Shown here: in pieces, positions 52,313-63,379 of the stretch
How the letters are laid out: each line of letters starts with the position of its first letter
Numbering within the stretch: the first letter of the stretch is position 1
Origin: Candidatus Tokpelaia sp. JSC188
GTDB lineage: Bacteria > Pseudomonadota > Alphaproteobacteria > Rhizobiales > Rhizobiaceae
NCBI GenBank assembly: GCA_003331065.1
Contig: QENB01000001.1
Location: forward strand, 310,001 to 374,000
DNA: 64,000 nt
Reading direction: 5' to 3'
Position numbers and translations under genes: made by a program
Notes under the pieces: generated by a model
What the model saw: only the letters and a program-made list of their open reading frames with translations
Told to the model about the DNA's origin: nothing
Databases searched by the model: none

Positions 52313-52927
52313 TCACAAATCTCGCAATACACTTGATGCCAGTCCTGAACGCCGACCATGAATGAATGTCCAAGCAGGTGCTTTTTTCAGTGCTAGCAAA
52401 GCTGCCATGTTTTCTGGGATACGAAAACGTGCAAATGTTTGCGTCATGGGTGCGGATATATCTGCACGCTCGAAACCAGACCGATTTATCACCGCAATGG
52501 AAACTATTTTTACAATTCGCCGCCAGTGCTGCCAATGATGAAAGGAAGCTAGATTATCAGCTCCGATGATCCAAACAAAATGCACATCTGGATTATGTTG
52601 CAAAATATAAGCGATTGTATCCGCTGAATAGCGTGTATGGATTTTTTCCTCAAAGGCGGTTACACAGATATGTGGGTTGTTCTTTAATTTTTCACTTGCA
52701 GCAATACGCTCATCAAGCGGAGCAAGATCAGTCGAATTCTTAAGCGGATTACCTGGTGTTATCATCCACCATAGCCGATCTAGCTTCAAGCGTACAAGTG
52801 CTGTATTGGCAACCAGTACATGCCCTTTATGTGGCGGATTAAATGAACCACCGAATAAACCAATAGCCAAGCCTTTTTCAACATGCGGCATGCGCCGGTA
52901 ATGCTGGGAAAGATATGCATTATTCAT
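52313..52927 (-). CDS. nadD: Nicotinate-nucleotide adenylyltransferase
   Basis: Adenylates nicotinate mononucleotide in NAD synthesis. 204 aa. [21 protein letters not shown] near residues 24-44 carries the adenylyltransferase HxGH-type motif; [11 protein letters not shown] and [18 protein letters not shown] follow. Its start overlaps the proA stop by four bases (ATGA), so both are translationally coupled. In the order obgE-proB-proA-nadD typical of the group. Confidence 0.95.
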   Translation of the reverse strand: MNNAYLSQHYRRMPHVEKGLAIGLFGGSFNPPHKGHVLVANTALVRLKLDRLWWMITPGNPLKNSTDLAPLDERIAASEKLKNNPHICVTAFEEKIHTRYSADTIAYILQHNPDVHFVWIIGADNLASFHHWQHWRRIVKIVSIAVINRSGFERADISAPMTQTFARFRIPENMAALLALKKAPAWTFIHGRRSGLASSVLRDL

Positions 52928-54195
52928 GACCTAATCTGCCCGTTGCCGCGCACACGGTACTTAAATGAAGTCAACTGCTCAGCTCCGATCGGCCCACGTG
53001 CATGTATTCTACCTGTTGCAATACCAATTTCAGCAGCAAAACCGAACTCCCCACCATCAGAAAACTGGGTTGAAGCATTATGAATAAGAACGGCGGAATC
53101 AATATGATTGAAGAATTTTTCTACCACTTGTAGATTCTGTGCAATAATCGCTTCTGTGTGGTGAGAAGAATAGTGGTTAATATGGTTAATAGCTTCGTCA
53201 ATCCCATCAACGAGCTTGACTGAAATAATGGCATCAAGATACTCAGTATACCAGTCTTCTTCTGATACCAAATGAGCGTTAGTAAATAATGTCCGCACTT
53301 CTTCTGTACCACGGATTTCACAACCACAGGTTGTAAGCATGTTTAAAACAGCAACAAGATGCGTTTCGGAGAAAGCCCGGTCAAATAACAATGTTTCTAC
53401 CGCGTTGCATACACTCGTACGTCGCATCTTGGCATTAGCAACTACACGGCAAGCTGTTTGTAAATCGGCTGATTGATCAATATAGATATGACATAATCCC
53501 TCAAGATGTGCAAAAACCGGTACGCGTGCATCAGCCTGCACCCGTCTAATAAGACTCTTGCCACCACGTGGCACAATTACGTCGATTGCACCGTTCAGGC
53601 CTTTAAGCATTTCACCCACAGCATCACGGTCTGTTGTCTTTACCATTTGGATGCTTGCAGGCGGCAAATCTACAGCCTCAAGACCTTTGACAATTGCGGC
53701 ATGAATAGCGGTAGAGGAACGGATTGAATCAGAACCTCCCCGTAGAATTACAGAATTTCCCGCCTTAAGACAAAGGCATGCAGCATCAGCAGTTACGTTG
53801 GGGCGGCTTTCATAAATAACTCCTATAACACCTAATGGGGTTCTAACTCGCTCAATATGCAGCCCATTTGGCCGATCCCATTCGGCTATAATATTACCAA
53901 CTGGATCTGGCAAGTGCGCGATTAGCAATAAATTCTCTATCATCTCCTGAAATCGAATTCCATCAAGCTTCAATCGATCTAAAAACGCAGGACGCATGCC
54001 CTCTTTTTCAGCCTTTGTAAGATCAAGACTGTTTTGCTGCAAAATTACATCTCTGTCCTGTCCAAGACTTGTTACTATTGCTTCAAGGGCAGTTGTTTTC
54101 AGAGCGTGGCAGGCAACAGAAAGAATACGCTGCGCACTGCGTGCACGATCTCCCATTAATGCCATTTCTGCAATAAGCGGATAATTCTTTTCCAT
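52924..54195 (-). CDS. proA: Gamma-glutamyl phosphate reductase
   Basis: Second step of proline synthesis, NADPH reduction of glutamyl 5-phosphate. About 423 aa from the ATG at 54195, which has AGGAGAGGAG upstream; an open extension to 54396 is not conserved. Motifs: [20 protein letters not shown] near 110, [24 protein letters not shown], the catalytic cysteine in [13 protein letters not shown] (near residue 265) and the end [29 protein letters not shown] split across the last 70 residues. Follows proB by 52 bp. Confidence 0.96.
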   Translation of the reverse strand: MEKNYPLIAEMALMGDRARSAQRILSVACHALKTTALEAIVTSLGQDRDVILQQNSLDLTKAEKEGMRPAFLDRLKLDGIRFQEMIENLLLIAHLPDPVGNIIAEWDRPNGLHIERVRTPLGVIGVIYESRPNVTADAACLCLKAGNSVILRGGSDSIRSSTAIHAAIVKGLEAVDLPPASIQMVKTTDRDAVGEMLKGLNGAIDVIVPRGGKSLIRRVQADARVPVFAHLEGLCHIYIDQSADLQTACRVVANAKMRRTSVCNAVETLLFDRAFSETHLVAVLNMLTTCGCEIRGTEEVRTLFTNAHLVSEEDWYTEYLDAIISVKLVDGIDEAINHINHYSSHHTEAIIAQNLQVVEKFFNHIDSAVLIHNASTQFSDGGEFGFAAEIGIATGRIHARGPIGAEQLTSFKYRVRGNGQIRS

Positions 54196-54247
54196 ATCTC
54201 CTCTCCTTTTAAGATAAACTATGTATATCAACTGATGCTTTAGTAAA

Positions 54248-55375
54248 TCAGGCTCGTACAACAACCATATCATTACGATGGATGACAGTTGAAGGTGCAC
54301 TATAACCAAGAAGAACAGAAAGAGCATCACTTCTGTATCCAGCGATTTTGTACGCGTCAATTGCATCATAACCAACAAAGCCACGAGCAATCTCATATCC
54401 CTGCCGATTAACTACGACAACCATATCGCCTCGCCGAAAATGCCCTTCGACAGAAATCATACCTGCGGCAAGCAAAGATTTTCCTGCAAGCAATGCAAGC
54501 TCTGCCCCTTCATCAACCACCAGCTTGCCTGACGGAGACAATTGGCCTGCAATCCATGTTTTCCAGGCATTGACTGACTCGCTACTAGCGCAAAAGAAGC
54601 TTGCTCTCTCACCTTTATCAATCGCCTTGAGCGGATTAAACCGCTTGCCTGATGTAATAATCATAGCGGTTCCTGCCACAGTTGCAATTTTACCGGCTTC
54701 TAGCTTACTTTTCATACCACCTCGAGAAAGATTGGAAACCGTCACTCCGGCCATTGCCTCAATTTCTGGTGTAATGGATTCAACTAATGGTACAAATTCC
54801 GCATGCTTATCTTGATATGGTGATGCAGTATAAAGACCATCGATATCTGATAAAAGAATAAGAAGATCAGCTCTTATCATTGTCGCCACCCGTGCTGCTA
54901 ACCGATCGTTATCACCATAACGAACCTCATTGGTAGCCACTGTATCGTTTTCATTTACAACCGGTACAACTCCAAATTTTAATAGCATATTGATAGTGGC
55001 GCGCGCATTGAGATAACGTTCCCGTTCCTCGGTATCAGCTAATGTAAGTAAAACTTGTCCCGTTCGTAATTCTTGCATGCCAAGATGATCAGCATAGGCG
55101 CGGGCAAGCTCTATCTGGCCTACAGCTGCACATGCCTGACTTTCTTCCAATTTGAGCCTACGACTGGAAAATGAAAGCAAAATACGTCCTAATGCAATAG
55201 CTCCAGATGAAACAATCAGAATCTCTGTTCCTGCTCGTATCAATGCAGCGATATCGTCAGCAACACTAGAAAGCCAGGTGGTCTTCAAGCCAGAATGGCG
55301 TGCAACTAACAGCGCAGACCCGATTTTCACGACAATGCGACGATAGCAAGCAAGCTGTTGCAGACAAGCAGGCAT
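54248..55375 (-). CDS. proB: Glutamate 5-kinase
   Basis: First step of proline synthesis. 375 aa. An N-terminal kinase domain ([10 protein letters not shown] near 16, [29 protein letters not shown] near 137-157, [13 protein letters not shown] near 208) and a C-terminal PUA domain after residue 270. The ATG at 55375 is one base from the obgE TGA, with GGAGG in the end of obgE, so it is coupled to it. Confidence 0.96.
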   Translation of the reverse strand: MPACLQQLACYRRIVVKIGSALLVARHSGLKTTWLSSVADDIAALIRAGTEILIVSSGAIALGRILLSFSSRRLKLEESQACAAVGQIELARAYADHLGMQELRTGQVLLTLADTEERERYLNARATINMLLKFGVVPVVNENDTVATNEVRYGDNDRLAARVATMIRADLLILLSDIDGLYTASPYQDKHAEFVPLVESITPEIEAMAGVTVSNLSRGGMKSKLEAGKIATVAGTAMIITSGKRFNPLKAIDKGERASFFCASSESVNAWKTWIAGQLSPSGKLVVDEGAELALLAGKSLLAAGMISVEGHFRRGDMVVVVNRQGYEIARGFVGYDAIDAYKIAGYRSDALSVLLGYSAPSTVIHRNDMVVVRA

Positions 55376-55376
55376 A

Positions 55377-56390
55377 TCATGCCTCCAGAGAAGTTGTATC
55401 ATGCTTCTGATCAATCATCGATAGGATAAGGCGCAAAACCTTATCAAATCCTTGGTGTGTAGCAGAAGAAATTGGAAGCACTTCTGCTTTGGTTGCCTTT
55501 TTAAGTGCAATGATTTTTTCGCGTCGCTTCGTATCACTAATCATATCGCATTGCGATAGTGCGACGATTTCCGGCTTTTTAGCAATCCCATGGCCATAAG
55601 CTTTTAGTTCTCTGCGAATGACATGATAGACTTTTGCAACATCATCCTCCCTGGCAGAAACCAAGTGCAGGAGAACATTTGTACGCTCTATATGGCCTAA
55701 GAAACGATTACCAAGGCCAACTCCTTCGTGCGCTCCTTCGATCAACCCTGGAATATCAGCGAGAATAAGTTCACGCCTATCAACACGTGCAACTCCTAAA
55801 TTGGGGTGAAGCGTGGTAAAAGGATAGTCGGCAATTTTTGGTCTAGCTCCTGTTATACTAGACAAGAAAGTTGATTTTCCTGCATTAGGCAATCCGATTA
55901 ACCCGGTATCAGCTATCAACTTCAAACGCAACCATATGGTTCGCTGCTCACCTTCTAGGCCTGAATTGGCACGACGAGGCGCACGATTGATTGATGTGGT
56001 AAAATGCAGATTGCCAAATCCGTAATTACCACCCTTTGCAAGACAGTAGCGTTGACCTACCATTGTCAAATCACAGATGAGTGTCTCATTATCTTCTTCA
56101 AAAATCTGGGTACCGATAGGAACTTCCAGGAATGCATCAGCACCTCTGCCACCGGTGCGGTTACGCCCCATACCATGCATGCCGGGTTTAGCATAGAAAT
56201 GTTGCTGATAGCGATAAGCAATCAATGTATTTAGCCCGTCTACTACTCTTGCCCATACATCACCACCGCAGCCGCCATCTCCGCCATCCGGTCCACCAAA
56301 CTCAAGAAATTTTTCACGGCGGAAAGAAATCGCACCAGCACCACCATTACCCGCATGGATATAAACTTTTGCCTGATCAAGAAACTTCAT
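55377..56390 (-). CDS. obgE: GTPase ObgE/CgtA
   Basis: Essential GTPase of 50S assembly and stress response. 337 aa. Glycine-rich Obg domain at 1-158 ([35 protein letters not shown]), then the G domain: G1 [11 protein letters not shown] near 167, G3 [16 protein letters not shown] near 213, G4 SQCD near 281 (usually NKxD). Ends shortly after the G domain. Upstream gene of proB-proA-nadD. In relatives rplU-rpmA precede it; here metH lies about 100 bp upstream. Confidence 0.96.
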   Translation of the reverse strand: MKFLDQAKVYIHAGNGGAGAISFRREKFLEFGGPDGGDGGCGGDVWARVVDGLNTLIAYRYQQHFYAKPGMHGMGRNRTGGRGADAFLEVPIGTQIFEEDNETLICDLTMVGQRYCLAKGGNYGFGNLHFTTSINRAPRRANSGLEGEQRTIWLRLKLIADTGLIGLPNAGKSTFLSSITGARPKIADYPFTTLHPNLGVARVDRRELILADIPGLIEGAHEGVGLGNRFLGHIERTNVLLHLVSAREDDVAKVYHVIRRELKAYGHGIAKKPEIVALSQCDMISDTKRREKIIALKKATKAEVLPISSATHQGFDKVLRLILSMIDQKHDTTSLEA

Positions 56391-56490
56391 ACTTCCATTC
56401 CCAATTATATGATAGTTCGCGCTTCCCCTTAGTGCGGCAATGTTTACCTAATGATTGATGACGATCAGTGATTTGCTAATTAATATTATA

Positions 56491-59400
56491 TCAATTAGCG
56501 TTTTTGCGCCTCTGTGATAAATAATTGAGAATCGGCGCTAACCATCTCTCTACTTCTTCTACCGCCATACCCTTACGTACAGCGTAATCTTCAATCTGAT
56601 CACGCTCAACCTTACCTACACCGAAATAATAACTTTTTGGATGTGAGAAATAAAGCCCTGCAATAGAAGAGCTGGGCCACATCGCATAATTTTCTGTTAA
56701 TGTAACACCAATCGCTTGAGACGCATCAAGCAAGTCGAATAACGTGCGTTTTTCTGTGTGATCTGGCTGAGCAGGATATCCCGGAGCAGGGCGGATACCT
56801 TTATAAGGTTCACTCATTAATTCTTCAGTTGTAAAACGCTCTTCTTTTGCATATCCCCAAAACTCTTTGCGCACACGCGCATGCATCAATTCAGCAAAGG
56901 CTTCTGAAAATCGATCAGATAAAGCTTTGAGTAGAATAGAGGAATAGTCGTCATTCAAGTGCTCAAAGCGCTCGGTTACAGCTTCTTCATTAGAACCCAC
57001 GGTTACAACAAAACCGCCAATATAATCTAGTTTGCCACATGCCTTAGGTGCTACAAAATCAGCTAAAGCTAGATTTACCTGTGCATTACGTCGACTAAGC
57101 TGCTGGCGTAGTGTATAGAAGGTTGCAAGCTTTGTCTTACGATTCTCGTTTGTATAAAGGTAGATATCATCGCCAACACTATTTGCTACCCAGAAACCGA
57201 TAACTGCCTTAGGTACCAGCCACTTTTCAGCGATAATCTGATCCAGCATGGTGAGAGCATCATCATAAAGCTGGCGAGCTGCCTTACCTTGCTTTTCATC
57301 ATCTAGAATGGCTGGGAAACGACCGCGCATTTCCCAACTCTGGAAAAACGGTGTCCAGTCAAAAAACTGTACTAACTCAGTAAGATCCCAGTCTTCAAAA
57401 ACATGTATCCCAAGAAAAGAAGGTTTGGGGGGTGTATAGTCTTGCCAGTCAAGCTTCAAGGCGTTGGCACGAGCCTGCGTAAGGGATAAACGCTTTTTTG
57501 CGGCCTCATTTTTCTTATGCTCTTGGGCAATTCTAATATATTCCTCTTGAATTCCGATAATAGTGCTATCTTTTGTTTCCGGTGACAGCAGCTTGGATAC
57601 AATCCCGACAGCACGACTTGCATCCAGCACATAAACGACTTGGCCACGTTTGTAATGAGGATGAATCTTCACGGCTGTATGAACCCGACTTGTCGTAGCT
57701 CCACCAATCAGAAGCGGAATATCAAATCCTTCCTTTTCCATTTCACAAGCGACATTAATCATTTCATCCAGCGAAGGTGTAATCAATCCTGAAAGGCCAA
57801 TGATATCCGCCTTTTCCTCTTTTGCTATTTGCAGAATCTTAGCAGATGGCACCATGACCCCGAGATCTAGGATTTTATAATTATTACAGGCAAGCACGAC
57901 GCCGACAATATTCTTGCCGATATCATGTACATCGCCCTTGACAGTGGCAAGCACAATTTTTCCTGCACTATGCCAACCTTGATCTCCATTAGCCTCTTTC
58001 TCTGCCTCTATGTGCGGAAGTAGTTCTGCTACAGCATTTTTCATTACCCGCGCGGATTTGACAACCTGTGGCAAAAACATTTTTCCTGAGCCGAAGAGAT
58101 CACCAACCACATTCATACCACTCATGAGCGCACCTTCAATTACATCAAGCGGGCGATGCGCTTTAAGTCGTGCTTCTTCGGTATCTTGTGCAATAAATTC
58201 GGTAATACCGTTAACAAGGGCATGTTCCAAGCGCCTTTCAACCGGCCATCTACGCCAAGATAGATAATCTTTTACCTCGGTTTTCCCGCTCTGCATACCG
58301 CGATATTTTTCTGCAAACGCTAGCAGCCGTTCTGTTGCACCTATATCAATATTTAATATCACATCTTCACAGACAGCTCGCAAGTCAGGTTCAATCGTTT
58401 CATAAACTGCAAGTTGGTTAGCATTGACAATCCCCATATCCATGCCGGCCTGAATAGCCCGGTAAAGAAATACTGCATGCATAGCCTTTCGCACTAGCTC
58501 ATTGCCTCGGAAGGAAAAAGAAAGATTAGAGACACCGCCGGAAATATGTACATACGGAAGCGTTGCACGGATTTCGCGTGTTGCCTCGATAAAATCGATA
58601 GCATAACTGTTATGTTCTTCAATGCCAGTAGCAATGGCGAAAATGTTAGGGTCAAAGATGATATCTTGCGGTAGAAAGCGGACCTTCTCCGTTAATATTT
58701 TGTAGGCACGAGTGCATATCTCTACCCTGCGCTGTCTGGTATTAGCCTGACCTTGTTCATCAAATGCCATAACGACGGCTGCAGCTCCGTAAGCGCGTAC
58801 CAGTTCTGCCTGATCGATAAAATTCTCCTCGCCTTCCTTCAGTGAAATAGAATTAACAATTGCTTTTCCCTGCACACATTTAAGACCCGCCTCGATCACA
58901 TTCCATTTGGATGAATCAATCATAATAGGAACACGGGCAATATCCGGTTCGGCTGCCAATAAATTAAGAAAGTCAGTCATGACTGTTTCTGAGTCGATCA
59001 ACCCCTCATCCATGTTAATATCAATGATTTGTGCACCGTTTTCAACCTGTGCACGAGCGACATCAAGCGCAAGGGTATAATCACCATCGATAATTAATTT
59101 ACGGAAGCACGCAGACCCTGTGACATTAGTGCGCTCCCCAACATTAACAAAAGGAATATCAGGGGTAAGCGTAAGAGGTTCAAGTCCTGAGAGACACAAC
59201 AGAGGCTTAACTTCTGCTATCCTATGTGGAGCAAATTCTCGTATTTGTTCTGCTATTGCATAAATGTGATCAGGCGTTGAACCGCAGCAGCCACCAACAA
59301 TATTGACAAGACCATCTCGGGCAAAACATGCTATATTTTCTGCCATTTTTTCTGGTGTTTCATCATATTCGCCAAAAGCATTGGGTAAACCTGCATTAGG

Positions 59401-60255
59401 ATAAGCGCAGATAAGAGTATTAGCAACTTGTGCAAGTTCCTTGATATGCGTATACATCGCATCAGCACCAAGGGAACAGTTAAGGCCTATAGAAAAGGGA
59501 CTTGCATGCGAAACTGAATACCAGAAGGCTGTCACTGTCTGCCCTGAAAGGGTACGACCAGAGCGATCTGTTATCGTTCCAGAAATCATAATAGGCAACA
59601 TAATACTTTTTTCAGAAAAAATTTGTCTAGCTGCAAAAATAGCAGCCTTGGCATTCAGCGTATCAAAGATCGTTTCAACCAACAGGAGATCAGCACCGCC
59701 ATCGATAAGACCATTTATCTGTTCAGCGTAGGCGATGCATAGATCATCGAAGGTAACAGTTCGGAAAGCGGGATTGTTAACATCAGGAGACATAGAAGCT
59801 GTACGATTAGTCGGACCAATTGCACCGGCAACAAAACGTATGCGACCATCATACTTTTCTGCCCGTTTAGCTGCTTGGTATGCAAGGCATGCCCCTTCGC
59901 GGTTAAGTTCATAAACCACTGCTTCCATGCCATAATCAGCCTGGGCAATAGAAGTAGAAGAAAATGTATTGGTTTCCAGAATATCAGCCCCAGCCAGCGC
60001 ATAACGGTAGTGAATTTCTTCAATTTCTTTCGGCTGTGTCAGGCTAAGCAAATCATTATTGCCTTTGAGAGAACGATCCCAGGAAGCGAACCGCTGACCA
60101 CAGAAATGTTCTTCATGGAATCCACAAGCTTGTATCTGCGTTCCCATCGCCCCATCTAGAATAAGAATACGCTCTTTTGCAATGTCTTGCAGTTGCTCAA
60201 ATTGACCTGACCTTAATTTTCTCTTAGAAGGCAGCAAAGAAGCTGGATGTACCAT
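56491..60255 (-). CDS. metH: Cobalamin-dependent methionine synthase
   Basis: Transfers methyl from methyltetrahydrofolate to homocysteine through B12. 1254 aa, full length. Modules in order: homocysteine domain ([12 protein letters not shown] near 33; zinc cysteines in GLNCSLGAD and [12 protein letters not shown] near 330), pterin domain ([18 protein letters not shown] near 375), B12 domain with [14 protein letters not shown] near 770 (cobalt-ligand histidine in it), and the activation domain with [15 protein letters not shown] near 1150. ATG preceded by an AT-rich region without recognisable cobalamin riboswitch. Depends on imported or made B12; no cob genes are in the window. Confidence 0.97.
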   Translation of the reverse strand: MVHPASLLPSKRKLRSGQFEQLQDIAKERILILDGAMGTQIQACGFHEEHFCGQRFASWDRSLKGNNDLLSLTQPKEIEEIHYRYALAGADILETNTFSSTSIAQADYGMEAVVYELNREGACLAYQAAKRAEKYDGRIRFVAGAIGPTNRTASMSPDVNNPAFRTVTFDDLCIAYAEQINGLIDGGADLLLVETIFDTLNAKAAIFAARQIFSEKSIMLPIMISGTITDRSGRTLSGQTVTAFWYSVSHASPFSIGLNCSLGADAMYTHIKELAQVANTLICAYPNAGLPNAFGEYDETPEKMAENIACFARDGLVNIVGGCCGSTPDHIYAIAEQIREFAPHRIAEVKPLLCLSGLEPLTLTPDIPFVNVGERTNVTGSACFRKLIIDGDYTLALDVARAQVENGAQIIDINMDEGLIDSETVMTDFLNLLAAEPDIARVPIMIDSSKWNVIEAGLKCVQGKAIVNSISLKEGEENFIDQAELVRAYGAAAVVMAFDEQGQANTRQRRVEICTRAYKILTEKVRFLPQDIIFDPNIFAIATGIEEHNSYAIDFIEATREIRATLPYVHISGGVSNLSFSFRGNELVRKAMHAVFLYRAIQAGMDMGIVNANQLAVYETIEPDLRAVCEDVILNIDIGATERLLAFAEKYRGMQSGKTEVKDYLSWRRWPVERRLEHALVNGITEFIAQDTEEARLKAHRPLDVIEGALMSGMNVVGDLFGSGKMFLPQVVKSARVMKNAVAELLPHIEAEKEANGDQGWHSAGKIVLATVKGDVHDIGKNIVGVVLACNNYKILDLGVMVPSAKILQIAKEEKADIIGLSGLITPSLDEMINVACEMEKEGFDIPLLIGGATTSRVHTAVKIHPHYKRGQVVYVLDASRAVGIVSKLLSPETKDSTIIGIQEEYIRIAQEHKKNEAAKKRLSLTQARANALKLDWQDYTPPKPSFLGIHVFEDWDLTELVQFFDWTPFFQSWEMRGRFPAILDDEKQGKAARQLYDDALTMLDQIIAEKWLVPKAVIGFWVANSVGDDIYLYTNENRKTKLATFYTLRQQLSRRNAQVNLALADFVAPKACGKLDYIGGFVVTVGSNEEAVTERFEHLNDDYSSILLKALSDRFSEAFAELMHARVRKEFWGYAKEERFTTEELMSEPYKGIRPAPGYPAQPDHTEKRTLFDLLDASQAIGVTLTENYAMWPSSSIAGLYFSHPKSYYFGVGKVERDQIEDYAVRKGMAVEEVERWLAPILNYLSQRRKNAN

Positions 60256-60814
60256 AATGTGATTCGTTCTAATTTTTCCAAAATGATTTTAACTGAATTG
60301 CAAAAAAGTATTCATAATAATAAAATCCTGCCCACTATCAATCTATTAAGGAAGTTCCCTACACATAAAGGCTATGAAATTCTTTAATTTCTTCCTGCAA
60401 TTTTATCTGCATCTTTTGGAAAATCATACTTTACCGAGGTGAAATTATAGTTCAACGTCCATACTGGACAATTGATAGCATTACACATAACACAGCTGCA
60501 ACAGTCATCCAGAAATAACTACGCGGCTTATCAAACAAAATTGCAAAAGCCGAAAACCAACCAATAACAGCTGCTGAAAAAGTGCGAAAAGAAACCCAGG
60601 CCTATTCATAAAGACAATATGGAGAGCCATGAAGCTCCCAATAATTAACATGCTGAAAACAATTAATAAACCGATTGCAAATTATTTCATAATCGTCCAT
60701 AGTCGAGTCGATCCTTGGCAATCCTGCTGAACAACTTTATATCCAACCCTTTGCTATTCTAGCGTATCACGTTCAGAAATAAAAGACTCAAACATATAAA
60801 TTGCGGCTGAATGA
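60256..60814. other. Intergenic spacer, about 560 bp, containing a probable remnant
   Basis: Between metH and the sulfite cluster. Holds the small-membrane-protein remnant at 60452-60690. No riboswitch structure for metH recognised, and no cysH although this would be a plausible place for it. Confidence 0.55.
60452..60690 (-). pseudogene. Small membrane protein remnant
   Basis: Two frames together read like a protein of about 80 aa with two or more helices. From an ATG at 60690 (MK then TAA) comes FAIGLLIVFSMLIIGSFM, then ALHIVFMNRPG; after a frame change come SFRTFSAAVIGWFSAFAI and LFDKPRSYFWMTVAAVLCVM, then LSIVQYGR and TGA at 60452. One stop and one shift break it. I do not recognise the family precisely; such short proteins are common in Hyphomicrobiales. 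Confidence 0.45.
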
Positions 60815-61342
60815 CTACCTTACAGCTGTAGAACGCCAAATACGGTTTTGGGAGCTTGTCCGTATTAGTCTTGCTCCAGGCTGATAAAAACCTGGGAAGA
60901 TCTCTTTTGAATACTCTTTAAGGCGAATCTGTGTCAATTGATGCTTTACCTCAAGCGTGTCGAAACCACATCGTAGCATGTTGGAAACCTGATCGATCAA
61001 TACATCTCCTACAGCTCGCAACTCTCCTCGATAGCAATAAGTTTGTTTAAGCTGCATTGCTGTGGAATAAGAACGCCCATCACTGAATTTCGGAAAATTA
61101 AGGGCAATAACAGACACAACATCTAAAAACGGTAAAAGTGGCTTTATATCCTCACCTGCTTCAGCAAAAATCCCGGTTTTTCTGAGTATTTCTCCATCAA
61201 TTTTTTCCACTATTTGCAGCCATCTTGTTAATGGCAAAATAACCCAATTGCTATCTACATTCTCAAGGCAATTAGATCGCACATATCTATTTTCACGAAA
61301 TCCACCAGCTCCCCAAAGTTTTGTATTTTTATTCAATTGCAT
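60815..61342 (-). CDS. DUF934 family protein of the sulfite reduction cluster
   Basis: Small protein (about 175 aa, COG3749) found next to cysI in alphaproteobacteria, of unknown biochemical function; may aid sulfite reductase assembly or electron supply. Visible: VILPLTRWLQIVEKI near 45, FPKFSDGRSYSTAMQLKQTY near 90, RAVGDVLIDQVSNMLRCGFDTLEV near 115-138. I start at ATG 61342 (MQLNKNTKLW) with GGAG before it, 22 nt after the cysI stop; an open extension overlaps cysI. Last gene of the cluster. Confidence 0.85.
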   Translation of the reverse strand: MQLNKNTKLWGAGGFRENRYVRSNCLENVDSNWVILPLTRWLQIVEKIDGEILRKTGIFAEAGEDIKPLLPFLDVVSVIALNFPKFSDGRSYSTAMQLKQTYCYRGELRAVGDVLIDQVSNMLRCGFDTLEVKHQLTQIRLKEYSKEIFPGFYQPGARLIRTSSQNRIWRSTAVR

Positions 61343-61364
61343 TTTCTCCATTTGCATAACGCTT

Positions 61365-63035
61365 TTAAGAGATTTTTCTTGTCGTGCCATAAAGGGCCTG
61401 CCTGAATAATTCAATACCGATACGCCGATAGGTATTGATAAATGACTCTTCACTACTCTGACGCAAAGATAGATACGTATTTATAACCACTTCAACTGCA
61501 TCGACTATTTCATCAGCTGTAAACCCACGACCGGTAACCTCTCCAATTGCGCAATTATTACCTGCACTACCTCCAAGAGTAAGTTGATAAAGCTCAGTGC
61601 CCTTTTTCTCTACCCCGAGAATTCCTATATTTCCAATATGGTGGTGACCGCAAGCATTAATACAGCCTGAGATATTTAGCTTGATTGCACCAATTTCCAT
61701 TTGACGTTCATAGCTGGAAAAACGTGTAGATATTTGCTGAGCAACAGAAATAGAGCGTGCATTGGCAAGTGTGCAGTAATCAAGCCCTGGACAAGCAATA
61801 ACATCACTAATCAAACCAATGTTAGCACTTGCTAGCCCAGTGGCGAGAAGGGTATCATAAATAGTTTTTAAATCACCTAATGCGACATGCGGTAGAACAA
61901 GATTCTGATGGTAGCTTACCCTGAGTTCATTTTTCGAATACTGTTCTGCAAGATTAGCAATAGTATCCATCTGGTCACTTGTTGCATCGCCGGGTACTCC
62001 GCCTGTAGATTTTAGGGAAATTGTGACAATGGCGTAATCAGGATGTTTGTGTGCTGTCACATTTTGATTTACCCAGTCTCCAAATGCCGAATCATTTAAG
62101 CGTAACTGCTTAAGGTTATAATGCCATTCAGAACAGTCTGTAAGATCAGGAGCACGAAAATAAGTATTGATAGCGTCAATATCAGACTGATGCAATTTTA
62201 GCTCACTTGCTTTCAATACTGCAAATTCCTTTTCAATTTCCTCACGCAGCTTTTGAAGTCCGGTCTCATGAATCAGAATCTTGATACGTGCCTTGTATTT
62301 ATTATCCCGGCGTCCGTAGAGGTTATAGATACGAATAATTGCAGTTGTATAACTTAAAAGGTCTTCTTCTAAAACAAAATCGTGCAAAAGTTTTGCCACC
62401 ATTGGCGTTCGCCCTTGCCCTCCACCAATATAAAAGGTAAAACCTAGTTTCCCTGAAGAATTCCGTTTTAACCAGAGACCGATATCGTGGAGCTGTATAG
62501 CTGCACGATCGGTCTGCGCTCCAACAACTGCAATTTTGAATTTGCGTGGTAGATAACTGAATTCAGGATGCAGAGACGACCATTGCCGTAAAATTTCTGC
62601 ATAGGGGCGAGGATCAGCAAATTCATCGGCAGCCGCACCAGCAAAATGGTCTGATGTTATATTGCGGATACAGTTCCCTGATGTCTGAATAGCATGCATT
62701 TCAACTTCTGCTAATTCTTTCAGAATTTCTGGGATATCAACTAGCCGAGGCCAGTTAAACTGGATGTTCTGGCGTGTCGTGAAATGACCATACCCGCGGT
62801 CATAACATCGTGCAATGTAAGCAAGCTTGCGTAATTGTTGGGAAGAAAGCGTCCCATAAGGAATGGCAACCCGTAACATATAAGCATGAAGCTGAAGATA
62901 GACGCCATTTCTTAGTCTTAACGGCATAAATTCCTCTTCTGTTATTTCACCTACAAGTCGCCGATTAATCTGATCAGAAAACTCTGCAATGCGGGCAGTT
63001 ACAAATGCCTTGTCAAATTCATCATAGCGATACAC
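61365..63035 (-). CDS. cysI: Sulfite reductase hemoprotein (CysI type)
   Basis: Reduces sulfite to sulfide with siroheme and a 4Fe-4S cluster. About 556 aa. Conserved GHFTTRQNIQFNWPRL near 83; RNITSDHFAG near 124; cluster cysteines CPGLDYC (about residues 415 and 421) and CINAC (458, 462). GTG at 63035 is chosen: GGGGA lies 5 nt before it and the family begins at YRYDEF. ATG at 63047 is possible. The start overlaps DUF2849. No flavoprotein (CysJ) is seen; alphaproteobacteria usually lack it and use ferredoxin. Confidence 0.95.
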   Translation of the reverse strand: MYRYDEFDKAFVTARIAEFSDQINRRLVGEITEEEFMPLRLRNGVYLQLHAYMLRVAIPYGTLSSQQLRKLAYIARCYDRGYGHFTTRQNIQFNWPRLVDIPEILKELAEVEMHAIQTSGNCIRNITSDHFAGAAADEFADPRPYAEILRQWSSLHPEFSYLPRKFKIAVVGAQTDRAAIQLHDIGLWLKRNSSGKLGFTFYIGGGQGRTPMVAKLLHDFVLEEDLLSYTTAIIRIYNLYGRRDNKYKARIKILIHETGLQKLREEIEKEFAVLKASELKLHQSDIDAINTYFRAPDLTDCSEWHYNLKQLRLNDSAFGDWVNQNVTAHKHPDYAIVTISLKSTGGVPGDATSDQMDTIANLAEQYSKNELRVSYHQNLVLPHVALGDLKTIYDTLLATGLASANIGLISDVIACPGLDYCTLANARSISVAQQISTRFSSYERQMEIGAIKLNISGCINACGHHHIGNIGILGVEKKGTELYQLTLGGSAGNNCAIGEVTGRGFTADEIVDAVEVVINTYLSLRQSSEESFINTYRRIGIELFRQALYGTTRKIS

Positions 63036-63339
63036 GATATTCCCCATAAATATTCTGATTTTCTGCACATCTGTGAGTGGTAGGACCATTTGCACGAATA
63101 CGCTCGCGCAGACGCAGAGCAACAAAGCTGCCATTATGGCTTTCAACATTGATCAAGGTCGCATCAACAACTTTATTGCTTGCGATAGCTTGTCTTGCTG
63201 CTAACTCAAATAAAGTACAGGCATGAGGTGTATCTGCAACAGCAGCATCGCTGAATTCTTCACTCCAACCGCCATCAGCACAATACCAGACAGGGCGTCC
63301 GTCTATAAGCCTGTTTGCCGTCAGTATCTTAAGCGGCAT
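63022..63339 (-). CDS. DUF2849 family protein
   Basis: Small protein of 105 aa found between cysG and cysI in the group. Starts MPLKILTANRLIDGRPVWYC with typical GGWSEEFSDAAVA; no catalytic motif, no membrane segment. GTAGGAGAG precedes the ATG. The 3' end overlaps the start of cysI, so translation is probably coupled. Role in sulfite reduction inferred only from its constant position. Confidence 0.88.
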   Translation of the reverse strand: MPLKILTANRLIDGRPVWYCADGGWSEEFSDAAVADTPHACTLFELAARQAIASNKVVDATLINVESHNGSFVALRLRERIRANGPTTHRCAENQNIYGEYRVSL

Positions 63340-63379
63340 GATTGTTCTCTCCTACCCACTCCCTACACAATTTGCTTTT

